This document shows positions 26,805 to 34,465 of a stretch of 64,000 nucleotides of DNA, piece after piece (positions within the stretch are counted from its first letter, which is position 1; the number at the start of each line of letters is the position of its first letter). The stretch is from contig NZ_JAMBPP010000016.1 of assembly GCF_023369855.1 (NCBI RefSeq), forward strand, positions 1-64,000. Direction: 5' to 3'. Both the position numbers and the translations under genes were made by a program. Source of the DNA: Actinotalea alkalitolerans (lineage in GTDB: Bacteria > Actinomycetota > Actinomycetes > Actinomycetales > Cellulomonadaceae). Below the pieces are notes generated by a model, which saw only the letters and a program-made list of their open reading frames with translations, ran no database searches and was not told the origin of the DNA.

Positions 26805-27353
26805 TCAGGGACCGAACCCGGTCCCCTGGCTCGGGCGACCGGAACCGTACCGGGCGCGCAGCCTCTCGCCCTTGGCCTGGGCCTGGTCCCGCAGGGAGGC
26901 CTGGAACGTCACCATCCGTGCGCGCAGGTCCAGCGAGTCGGCGTCGCCACCCGCAGCGAGGATGCGGACCGCCAGCAGTCCCGCGTTCCGGGCACCCCCC
27001 ACCGAGACGGTCGCCACCGGGACACCCGCCGGCATCTGCACGATCGACAGCAGCGAGTCCATGCCGTCCAGGTGCGCGAGCGGGACCGGCACGCCGATCA
27101 CCGGCAGCGGCGTGACGGCCGCGAGCATGCCGGGCAGATGAGCCGCCCCACCCGCCCCGGCGATCAGGACCCGCAGACCGCGGTCTGCCGCGAGCCGTCC
27201 GTAGTCGACCATCTCCTGCGGCATCCGGTGCGCCGAGACGACGTCGACCTCGCACGGGACGTCGAACTCCGCCAGGGCCTCGGACGCGGCCTGCATGACC
27301 GGCCAGTCCGAGTCGGACCCCATCACCACGCCGACCAGCGGCTGATCGCTCAC
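26805..27353 (-). CDS. purE: N5-carboxyaminoimidazole ribonucleotide mutase
   Basis: 182 residues. It converts N5-CAIR to CAIR in de novo purine synthesis. The class I PurE motifs [38 protein letters not shown] and the late loop [21 protein letters not shown] are all present. GTG start with GAGGAGA about ten bases upstream. Follows purK on the same strand after 96 bases. Confidence 0.97.
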   Translation of the reverse strand: MSDQPLVGVVMGSDSDWPVMQAASEALAEFDVPCEVDVVSAHRMPQEMVDYGRLAADRGLRVLIAGAGGAAHLPGMLAAVTPLPVIGVPVPLAHLDGMDSLLSIVQMPAGVPVATVSVGGARNAGLLAVRILAAGGDADSLDLRARMVTFQASLRDQAQAKGERLRARYGSGRPSQGTGFGP

Positions 27354-27449
27354 GGGACTCTCCTCATCCGTCGTCGTCGGGCACGGCCCGGGTCGGGCAC
27401 AGCCTCGCAGGTGCGGGTCGCGCGGTCACCACCGTGGTGGGGCACGAGC

Positions 27450-28613
27450 TCACTCGCCGCGCAGGAGCGCCGCAGCCGCCCGTGCCCGTGCCCGCACGTC
27501 GTCGAGGTCGTCGCCGTAGACCGTGACGTGGCCGAGCTTGCGACCCGGGCGGATCTCCTTGCCGTAGAGGTGGACACGAGCCCCGGGGTCGGCCGCGGTC
27601 ACCCCGACGAGCGCGTCGGTCAGCCGGTCCAGGGAGCTGCCCAGCACGTTGGCCATGACCGACCACGGCGCGCGGGGGGCGGGGTCGCCCAGCGGCAGGT
27701 CGAGCACGGCCCGCAGGTGCTGCTCGAACTGGCTGGTCACCGCACCGTCGATCGTCCAGTGCCCCGAGTTGTGCGGCCTCATCGCGAGCTCGTTGACCAC
27801 GATGCTGCCGGGCTCACCGTCGGCCCCGGCCACCTCGAACATCTCCACCGCGAGGACACCCGTCACGTCCAGCCCCTCGGCGATGCGGATCGCCGCCGCG
27901 AGGGCCGACTGCTCGACCTCGGGGTGCAGGCCGGGCGCCGGGGCCAGCACCTCGGAGCACACGCCGTCGACCTGCACCGTCTCGACCACGGGCCAGGCCC
28001 GTACCTCGCCCGAGGGCCGGCGGGCGAGCAGCACCGCGAGCTCACGCACGAAGGGCACCTTCTCCTCGACGAGCAGGGCCGGCCCACCGATCCGGGCGGC
28101 CGCGAACCACTCGGCGACCTCGCTCGCCTCGCGCACCACCCGGACGCCCTTGCCGTCGTAGCCACCCCGGGCGGTCTTGACCACCGCCTGACCACCCGAG
28201 GTGGCCAGGAAGGCCGTCAGGGCACCTGTGTCGGGGAGCTCGGCCCACCGGGGGCACGGGACCCCCAGCTCGGTGAGCCGCCGCCGCATGACGATCTTGT
28301 CCTGGGCGTGCAGCAGGGCCGCTGCAGCCGGACGGACGGGTGTCCCCGCAGCCTCGACCTGGGCCAGGACGTCGGCGGGCACGTGCTCGTGCTCGAAGGT
28401 CAGCACGTCGGCCACCGGGGGGCCGGCCACGAGCTGCGGGAGCGCCGACGGCTCCCTGGGCATCCCCACCGGCGCGTCGACCACCACCCGGGCCGCCGAC
28501 GCCGTCGGCGACTCGACCAGGACCCGCAGGTCGATCCCCAGTGCCGTCGATGCGGAGGTCATCATCCGCGCGAGCTGGCCGCCGCCCACCACTGCCACCA
28601 CAGGTGCTGTCAC
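27450..28613 (-). CDS. purK: 5-(carboxyamino)imidazole ribonucleotide synthase
   Basis: 387 residues from GTG 28613. ATP-grasp enzyme making N5-CAIR from AIR, bicarbonate and ATP; works just before PurE. Visible: VVAVVGGGQLARMM at the N-terminus, GGQAVVKTARGGYDGKGVRVV (ATP-grasp lysine and Gly loop), VVETVQVDGVCSEVLAPAP, and NELAMRPHNSGHWTIDGAVTSQFEQHLRA. A longer frame reaches 28700, but TAGGCT eight bases before GTG 28613 marks the promoter there. Confidence 0.96.
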   Translation of the reverse strand: MTAPVVAVVGGGQLARMMTSASTALGIDLRVLVESPTASAARVVVDAPVGMPREPSALPQLVAGPPVADVLTFEHEHVPADVLAQVEAAGTPVRPAAAALLHAQDKIVMRRRLTELGVPCPRWAELPDTGALTAFLATSGGQAVVKTARGGYDGKGVRVVREASEVAEWFAAARIGGPALLVEEKVPFVRELAVLLARRPSGEVRAWPVVETVQVDGVCSEVLAPAPGLHPEVEQSALAAAIRIAEGLDVTGVLAVEMFEVAGADGEPGSIVVNELAMRPHNSGHWTIDGAVTSQFEQHLRAVLDLPLGDPAPRAPWSVMANVLGSSLDRLTDALVGVTAADPGARVHLYGKEIRPGRKLGHVTVYGDDLDDVRARARAAAALLRGE

Positions 28614-28621
28614 GACCGCCG

Positions 28622-28627
28622 AGCCTA
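28622..28627 (-). promoter_or_regulatory. -10 box of purK
   Basis: TAGGCT on the minus strand, eight bases before GTG 28613, without a ribosome site between. It lies about 35 bases from the opposite -10 box of the GtrA gene, so the divergent promoters share upstream DNA. Confidence 0.5.
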
Positions 28628-28662
28628 ACAACGCCCCGCCTGCCGTCCTGCCGACGTCCAGA

Positions 28663-28668
28663 TACGCT
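28663..28668 (+). promoter_or_regulatory. -10 box of a probable leaderless promoter (GtrA gene)
   Basis: TACGCT, then six bases, then ATG 28675. Confidence 0.45.
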
Positions 28669-28674
28669 GCCGCC

Positions 28675-29199
28675 ATGCACCGCCTCAGGTCATGGGTCAC
28701 CTCACGACTCGGGGAGCTGACCCGTTTCGGGTCCGTCGGCGCGGTGGCCTACGTGGTGGACGTCGGCGTGTTCAACCTGCTCCGCTTCGGCCCCGGGCAG
28801 CTGCTCGGTGACCGCCCGCTCACCGCCAAGGTGCTCTCGGTGGTCGTCGCCACCCTGGTGGCCTGGGTGGGCAACCGCTACTGGACCTTCGCCGCGCGGC
28901 GGACCGCGGCGCCCTCCCGTGAGCTGCTGGGCTTCGCGGTCGTCAACGTCGGGGGCATGGGCATCGCGGTCGCCTGCCTGGCCGTCTCCCACTACGTGCT
29001 GGGTCTGACCTCGCCCCTGGCCGACAACATCGCCGCCAACGGTGTCGGACTGGTCCTGGGCACCGCCTTCCGCTACGTGGCCTATCGACGCCTGGTCTTC
29101 ACCGGCGATGGTCCCCACGCCCTGCGCGCCCCCTCCACGGCTGAGGGGTCACCTGCGGCGGCCCAGGACGCGACCGTCACAGCGCCGCGCGGGGCCTGA
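28675..29199 (+). CDS. GtrA family membrane protein
   Basis: 174 residues with four helices; ELTRFGSVGAVAYVVDVGVFNLL, AWVGNRYWTFAARR and FRYVAYRRLVF are the GtrA/DPMS motifs. Such proteins are thought to move or help use polyprenyl-phosphate sugars in wall glycosylation. ATG 28675 is set by the -10-like box; the frame open upstream overlaps purK. The final 30 residues are disordered. Confidence 0.9.
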   Translation: MHRLRSWVTSRLGELTRFGSVGAVAYVVDVGVFNLLRFGPGQLLGDRPLTAKVLSVVVATLVAWVGNRYWTFAARRTAAPSRELLGFAVVNVGGMGIAVACLAVSHYVLGLTSPLADNIAANGVGLVLGTAFRYVAYRRLVFTGDGPHALRAPSTAEGSPAAAQDATVTAPRGA

Positions 29200-29247
29200 C
29201 AGGCGAGCTGCCGACCCTTGCCCCTCGATCCGTCCTCGACCGCCCGT

Positions 29248-30582
29248 TCAACGCACAAACCGACGGTGCCGACGGCCCTTGCGCAGCGACACCAGCGCAC
29301 CGCGCGGCAGCACGACGTCGGGGTCCAGGGTCTTGGGCACACCGGCCAGGAAGATCGCGAAGACCGGCGGTCGGCGCTGCGCGAGCTCGAGCCGTCCGCC
29401 GTCCGCCGCGACGAGGTCGCGCGCGAGCGCCAGGCCCAGACCGGTCCCCGCCCCCGAGGTCACCTCGCGCTCGAAGATCCGCGGAGCGATCTCGTCCGGG
29501 ACCCCCGCACCCTCGTCGGTCACCTCGATCACCACAGCGCCCCCGGATCCCGAGGCACGCGACCGCACGGTCGTGGTCCCGCTGCCGTGCTTGAGGGAGT
29601 TCTCGATCAGGGTGGCCAACGCCTGGGCCAGGGCGCCCGGCGTGGCCAGGACAGCGACGCCGTCGGGGACCTCGACCACCAGTCTGCGCCGGGCCGAGGC
29701 GTAGGACGGACCCCACTCCTCCTCCTGCTGATGGACCACGTCGATCAGGTGCACGGCCTCGGTGGTCCCGCCCTGCGCGCGCCGTGACCGGGTGAGGAGG
29801 TCGTCGACCACCGAGACGAGACGCTCGACCTGCTCGAGCGAGATACGGGCCTCGTCGCGCACCTCCTCCTTCTCGGTGGCTGCGGCGATCTCCTCGAGCC
29901 GCATCGACAGCGCCGTGAGGGGGGTGCGGAGCTGGTGGGAGGCGTCAGCGGCGAACTGACGCTCGGCCGCGAGCCGCCCGGCCATCCGGTCGGCGCTGCG
30001 CGCGAGCTCGGCAGCGACCAGGTCGATCTCCTCGACCCCCGAGGGCTCCAGACGCGGCCGGACCTGCCCGGACCCGAGCTGCTCGGCGCTCGCCGCCAGG
30101 TAGACCAACGGCGCGGCCAGCCGCCGGGCCTGCCACAGGGCCATCGAGATGCCCGCGGCGAAGGCGACCGTCGACGCACCGACCACCAGCGCCACTGCCC
30201 GGGCGGTGCGCCAGAACACGTCCCACCAGGACATCGACAGGATCACCACCGCGCCGGTGTCCGTGTGCACCACGGCGGGATAGGCCCGGCCCTCGATCGG
30301 CTCACCCGCGCGGATCCGGGTCCCGTCCGGCCCGACCACCGAGACGTAGGCCGGGAGGTCGCGGGTGCCACCCACGTAGGGCGTGAGCATGTCCTCGGTC
30401 AGCTCGCGGTCGAGGGCGAGACGGCTCTCGACCGAGCGTGACAGAGCTGCCGCACGGGCCTGCAGGTCCCGGTACTCGCCCTCGCGGACCAGCTGGGCGG
30501 CGAAGAACGCGAGGGGGAAGCCCAGCAGCACGACCGCGACGGTCACGGCGGCGATGGTCGCCTGAAGGACGCGACGACGCAT
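29248..30582 (-). CDS. Sensor histidine kinase (HisKA type)
   Basis: 444 residues. Membrane helix at about 10-30, an outer sensor segment (31-110), second helix at about 125-150, HAMP-like linker, dimerisation helix with phospho-acceptor H216 in ADASHQLRTPLTAL, and the ATP domain with N-box LATLIENSLKHG, DEGAGVPDE and GTGLGLALARDL. It follows an OmpR-type regulator gene after 35 bases and is its partner. The signal is not evident. Confidence 0.93.
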   Translation of the reverse strand: MRRRVLQATIAAVTVAVVLLGFPLAFFAAQLVREGEYRDLQARAAALSRSVESRLALDRELTEDMLTPYVGGTRDLPAYVSVVGPDGTRIRAGEPIEGRAYPAVVHTDTGAVVILSMSWWDVFWRTARAVALVVGASTVAFAAGISMALWQARRLAAPLVYLAASAEQLGSGQVRPRLEPSGVEEIDLVAAELARSADRMAGRLAAERQFAADASHQLRTPLTALSMRLEEIAAATEKEEVRDEARISLEQVERLVSVVDDLLTRSRRAQGGTTEAVHLIDVVHQQEEEWGPSYASARRRLVVEVPDGVAVLATPGALAQALATLIENSLKHGSGTTTVRSRASGSGGAVVIEVTDEGAGVPDEIAPRIFEREVTSGAGTGLGLALARDLVAADGGRLELAQRRPPVFAIFLAGVPKTLDPDVVLPRGALVSLRKGRRHRRFVR

Positions 30583-30617
30583 CTCAGGGCGACCCGGTCA
30601 GCGGACCGCGGAGCGCG

Positions 30618-31301
30618 TCACGGGGCGCCCGTCTCGAACCGGAAGCCCATCCCACGCACCGTGGAGATGTACCGGGGCGCGTTGGCGTCGTCGCCGAGCT
30701 TGCGACGCAGCCACGAGACGTGCATGTCCAGGGTCTTGGTCGAGCCGTTCGGGTCCGAGTCCCACACCTCGCGCATCAGGGCCTCGCGACCCACCACGGA
30801 GCCCGCGTCCCGGACCAGGACACGCAGCAGGTCGAACTCCTTGGCCGTCAGGTGCAGCTCACGCTCGCCCTGGAAGGCCCGGTGCGCGGCGAGGTCCATC
30901 CGGACGTTCTGCGCGGAGATCTCGTCCTCCTCCATGCCGTCGGCGTGCGAGCGGCGCAGCAGCGCACGGACCCGCGCGAGCAGCTCGGCGAGGCGGAAGG
31001 GCTTGGTGACGTAGTCGTCGGCGCCCGCGTCGAGCCCGACCACCAGGTCGACCTCGTCGGCCCGGGCGGTCAGCACCAGCACGGGGGTGGTGAGGCCGTT
31101 GTTGCGGATCCATCGCGCCACGTCCAGGCCGTCCATGTCGGGCAGGCCGAGGTCGAGGATGACCATGTCGGCGCGCGCCGCGTTGTCGATCGCCCCTTGA
31201 CCGGTGCCTTGCACGATCACTTCGTAGCCTTCGCGACCAAGGGCTCGGGCCAACGGCTCGGCAATGGCCGGGTCATCTTCTGCCAAGAGAACCTGGGTCA
31301 T
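30618..31301 (-). CDS. OmpR/PhoB-type response regulator
   Basis: 227 residues. Receiver domain with acidic pocket AEDD, phospho-acceptor D50 (ILDLGLPDMDG), K100 (YVTKPF), and a winged-helix domain with LTAKEFDLLRVL and the recognition region TKTLDMHVSWLRRKLG. First gene of a two-gene operon with the histidine kinase. ATG 31301 has TAGCAT six bases upstream. The target genes are not predictable from sequence. Confidence 0.95.
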   Translation of the reverse strand: MTQVLLAEDDPAIAEPLARALGREGYEVIVQGTGQGAIDNAARADMVILDLGLPDMDGLDVARWIRNNGLTTPVLVLTARADEVDLVVGLDAGADDYVTKPFRLAELLARVRALLRRSHADGMEEDEISAQNVRMDLAAHRAFQGERELHLTAKEFDLLRVLVRDAGSVVGREALMREVWDSDPNGSTKTLDMHVSWLRRKLGDDANAPRYISTVRGMGFRFETGAP

Positions 31302-31307
31302 GCGCCC

Positions 31308-31313
31308 ATGCTA
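31308..31313 (-). promoter_or_regulatory. -10 box of a probable leaderless promoter (OmpR-type regulator)
   Basis: TAGCAT on the minus strand, exactly six bases before ATG 31301. Confidence 0.45.
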
Positions 31314-31435
31314 GGTCACGCGGGGCCCGGGTGGGTGGAGGCCGCCGCCGACGTCGCACCGGCGTCCCCCCGCGGGGGTACCTCGCCTGCCCCCAGGTCC
31401 CCCGCCGGGCCGATCCGGGACGGTCGCAGCCCACC

Positions 31436-31441
31436 TAGGCT
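31436..31441 (+). promoter_or_regulatory. -10 box of a probable leaderless promoter (NarL-system kinase)
   Basis: TAGGCT, six bases, then ATG 31448; no ribosome site. Confidence 0.55.
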
Positions 31442-31447
31442 GGGTCG

Positions 31448-32740
31448 ATGCGGTGGTGGCAGCGGGTCGGAGCGTGGGACGACACCCACCGGTTCCCGGT
31501 CGACGTCACCTGGGCCGTGCTGGCCGGACTCGTCGCCGTGCCCTTCGCGACCGGCGAGTACGGAGTGGTCAGCAACCACCAGGTGTTCTCGGTGTCCGCG
31601 CTGTTCAGTCTCGCGATGGTCATCCCGATCGCGTGGCGCAGGGTGCGGCCCGCCGCCTCGGCCGCAGCGGTGTTCTCCCTCGCCCTGCTGCACCTCCTGA
31701 TCGGCTTCGTCCTCATCGTCCCCGCCGACTTCCTCGTCCTGGTGGCCCTGTACTCGGTCACCGTGCACGGTCCCGTGTGGGCCTACCGGGTCGCGATCAC
31801 CGGGAGTCTGGCCGGCTCCCTCCTGCTGGGCGCGGCGTTCGCGACCCTGTCCGGGAGCGATCTCGGTGCCGGGGCCTTCGCCACGATCAGTGCGACCCTG
31901 CTCTCGGTCAGCGTCTTCGCCTTCGCGCTGGTGCGGCGCTCGCGCCGTGAGCTGATCGACTCGCTGGTCGACCGGGCGCGCCGGCTCGAGATCGAGCGTG
32001 ACCAGCAGGCACAGATCGCCACCGCTGCCGAGCGAGCACGCATCGCCCGGGAGATGCACGACATCGTCGCCCACTCGCTCTCGGTGATGATCGCCCAGGC
32101 CGACGGTGGCCGGTACGCGGCAGCCGCCGACCCCGGGGCCGCGACACGGTCGCTGACCACGATCGGCGAGACCGGTCGTGCAGCCCTGGCCGACATGCGC
32201 CGGCTGCTCGGGGTGCTCCGCACCGACGACGCCCCGCAGGGGCACGGGCCGGACGGCCGGCCCGTGCCCACCGGTCCCACGAACCGCCGTGGCGGTCCCC
32301 GAGCGGTCACCCCGCCGGCGGTGGTCGAGCTGACCCCCCAGCCCGCGGTCGGGGACATCGAGAACCTGGTCGAGCAGGTGCGGTCCAGCGGGGTGCGGGT
32401 CTCGCTGGTACGGATGGGCACCGCACGCACGCTCCCGCCAGGCACCGGGCTGACCGTCTACCGCATCTGCCAGGAGTCGCTCACCAACGTGCTCAAGCAC
32501 GCCGGACCGAGCCCCACCGCCACGGTGCTGCTCCAGTGGGCCGCCGCGAGCCTGGTCCTCGAGGTCAGCGACGACGGCCGCGGGGCCGCCGCGGGGACCG
32601 ACGGCGCCGGCCAGGGAGTGCTCGGCATGCGTGAGCGTGCTGCCATGCTCGGCGGGACGCTGACCGCAGGCCCGCGACCCGGCGGTGGCTACCGGGTCCG
32701 TGCCGAGATCCCCATCCCCCTGCTCGAGGAGCGACCGTGA
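31448..32740 (+). CDS. Sensor histidine kinase (HisKA_3, NarX/DesK-like)
   Basis: 430 residues. Five to six helices in the first 160 residues with almost no outer domain, so it likely senses a membrane or intramembrane cue. Coiled segment 165-195, then REMHDIVAHSLSVMI with phospho-acceptor H204, and an ATPase domain with YRICQESLTNVLKHA, VSDDGRGA and GMRERAAMLGG. A disordered Pro/Gly insert of about 60 residues separates the two catalytic parts. Overlaps the response regulator gene by GTGA-type coupling. Similar systems upstream of ABC/FtsX transporters often respond to cell-wall agents. Confidence 0.93.
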   Translation: MRWWQRVGAWDDTHRFPVDVTWAVLAGLVAVPFATGEYGVVSNHQVFSVSALFSLAMVIPIAWRRVRPAASAAAVFSLALLHLLIGFVLIVPADFLVLVALYSVTVHGPVWAYRVAITGSLAGSLLLGAAFATLSGSDLGAGAFATISATLLSVSVFAFALVRRSRRELIDSLVDRARRLEIERDQQAQIATAAERARIAREMHDIVAHSLSVMIAQADGGRYAAAADPGAATRSLTTIGETGRAALADMRRLLGVLRTDDAPQGHGPDGRPVPTGPTNRRGGPRAVTPPAVVELTPQPAVGDIENLVEQVRSSGVRVSLVRMGTARTLPPGTGLTVYRICQESLTNVLKHAGPSPTATVLLQWAAASLVLEVSDDGRGAAAGTDGAGQGVLGMRERAAMLGGTLTAGPRPGGGYRVRAEIPIPLLEERP

Positions 32741-33465
32741 CGTCAGACCCCGCACCCACCGGCAGCGTCGGCACTCCGATCCGGGTCGCGCTGGTCGACG
32801 ACCAGCAGCTCGTCCGTGCCGGGTTCCGGATGGTCATCGACTCCCAGCCCGACCTCGAGGTGCTGGTCGAGGCGGGAGACGGCCACGAGGCGCTGCGGCG
32901 GCTCGCAGCCGTCGAGGTCGACGTCGTCATGATGGACGTCCGGATGCCCCATCTCGACGGCCTGGCTGCGACCGCACGGCTCACCGCACAGGCCGGTGGC
33001 ACGGCGAGCGACCCGGCCCGCCGTGCACCGCGGGTGATCGTCCTGACCACCTTCGACCTCGACGAGTACGTGCTCGCCGCGATCAAGGCCGGTGCGAGCG
33101 GCTTCCTGCTCAAGGACGCACCCCCCGAGGAGATGCTCGCGGCGATCCGCACGGTGCACGCCGGGGACGCCGTCATCGCACCGTCGTCGACCCGACGCCT
33201 CCTCGAGCACCTCGTCACCGCCCTGCCCGACGCCGACGCGCAGCACGTCCACCCGGGTCTGGCCGAGCTGACCGACCGCGAGCGCGAGGTGCTCGTGCTC
33301 ATGGCACGCGGCCGCTCCAACACCGAGATCGGGTCCGACCTGTTCGTCGCCGAGGCGACGGTCAAGACCCACGTGGGTCGCATCCTGTCCAAGCTCGGTG
33401 CGCGTGACCGGGTCCAGGCCGTCGTCACCGCCTACGAGGGCGGCCTGGTGCGCCCCGGGGCGTGA
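32737..33465 (+). CDS. NarL/LuxR-type response regulator
   Basis: 242 residues. Receiver with DD at 21-22, D67 in MMDVRMPHLDG, K125 in FLLKDAPPEE, and a C-terminal LuxR helix-turn-helix (LTDREREVLVLMARGRSNTEI, ATVKTHVGRILSKLG). The GTG start overlaps the end of the kinase gene. A 217-base gap with a palindrome follows before the ABC transporter genes, which are its likely targets (inference from order). Confidence 0.94.
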   Translation: MTSDPAPTGSVGTPIRVALVDDQQLVRAGFRMVIDSQPDLEVLVEAGDGHEALRRLAAVEVDVVMMDVRMPHLDGLAATARLTAQAGGTASDPARRAPRVIVLTTFDLDEYVLAAIKAGASGFLLKDAPPEEMLAAIRTVHAGDAVIAPSSTRRLLEHLVTALPDADAQHVHPGLAELTDREREVLVLMARGRSNTEIGSDLFVAEATVKTHVGRILSKLGARDRVQAVVTAYEGGLVRPGA

Positions 33466-33491
33466 CCGACCCGACCGAGCCGCAGCCACCC

Positions 33492-33535
33492 TTCTCGAAC
33501 AGATCTGTGCGCAGGACGCACCCGATCGTTCGAGA
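33492..33535. repeat. 44-bp imperfect palindrome, copy 1
   Basis: Left arm TTCTCGAACAGATCTGTGCG, right arm CGCACCCGATCGTTCGAGA. It lies 27 bases after the response regulator stop. A related palindrome is at 61518-61561 (about 33 of 44 positions equal by hand), with outer arms TTCTCGAAC and CGTTCG shared. A terminator hairpin or small repeat family is likely; no T-run follows. Confidence 0.6.
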
Positions 33536-33640
33536 CGGTGACGTGCGCCCGGTCGGGAGGACACCGGGTCCCACCACGGGATGACCGCGGGCCGCACCGG
33601 ACCATGCCGGGGCTCGATGCCCGTCCGGTGCCGCCGTCCG

Positions 33641-33646
33641 TAGCGT
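33641..33646 (+). promoter_or_regulatory. Possible -10 box of the ABC/FtsX operon
   Basis: TAGCGT, 36 bases before GTG 33683, whose ribosome site is GGGAGA. No clear -35. Confidence 0.3.
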
Positions 33647-33682
33647 CGCAGTCACGATCGACGACTCAACGGGAGAACACCT

Positions 33683-34465
33683 GTGGACACCACGACCAGC
33701 CCACCCAGCACCACCACCGCTGCCGTCCGGGCCCGCGGCCTGACCAAGACGTACGGCAGCGGCGAAGCGGCCGTGCACGCCCTCGCCGGGGTCGACGTCG
33801 ACTTCGCGGCCGGGGAGTTCACCGCGATCATGGGCCCCTCGGGCTCGGGCAAGTCCACCCTGATGCATCTGCTCGCGGGCCTGGACTCCGCGACGTCGGG
33901 CCAGGCGGTTCTCGGCAGCACCGAGATCACCGGCATGGACGACCGCGCGCTGACCCGGCTCCGCCGCGAACGCATCGGCTTCGTCTTCCAGTCCTTCAAC
34001 CTGCTGCCGATGTTCACCGCCGAGCAGAACATCACCCTGCCGCTCGAGCTCGCCGGTGCGAAGGTCGACCGCGAGTGGTTCGACACGCTCACCACGACCC
34101 TGGGGCTCGCCGACCGGCTCACCCACCGGCCCAGCGAGCTGTCCGGCGGGCAGCAGCAGCGGGTCGCCGTCGCCCGGGCGCTGATCGCCCGGCCCGACGT
34201 CGTCTTCGCCGACGAGCCCACCGGGAACCTCGACTCCCGCTCAGGGGCACAGGTGCTCAGCTTCCTGCGGCGCTCGGTCCGCGAGCTGGGACGCACGATC
34301 ATCATGGTCACCCACGACCCCTCGGCCGCCGCGTACGCCGACCGGGTCGTGCTGATCGCCGACGGCCGCATCGCCGGCGACATCACCGACCCGACCCCCG
34401 AGTCCGTGCTGGCCGGGCTGGACGCGCTGCGCTCCCTCGACGACCTCCCCGCGGTGGTGCGCTGA
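33683..34465 (+). CDS. ABC transporter ATP-binding protein (LolD/MacB type)
   Basis: 260 residues. Walker A GPSGSGKST (51-59), Q-loop FQSFNLLPMFTAEQN, signature LSGGQQQRVAVARAL, Walker B VVFADEPTGNLDS and H-loop VTHDP. Works with the FtsX-like permease encoded next (TGATG overlap). Family members act in mechanotransmission, lipoprotein or drug export; with a two-component system upstream, antibiotic response is plausible but unproven. Confidence 0.95.
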   Translation: MDTTTSPPSTTTAAVRARGLTKTYGSGEAAVHALAGVDVDFAAGEFTAIMGPSGSGKSTLMHLLAGLDSATSGQAVLGSTEITGMDDRALTRLRRERIGFVFQSFNLLPMFTAEQNITLPLELAGAKVDREWFDTLTTTLGLADRLTHRPSELSGGQQQRVAVARALIARPDVVFADEPTGNLDSRSGAQVLSFLRRSVRELGRTIIMVTHDPSAAAYADRVVLIADGRIAGDITDPTPESVLAGLDALRSLDDLPAVVR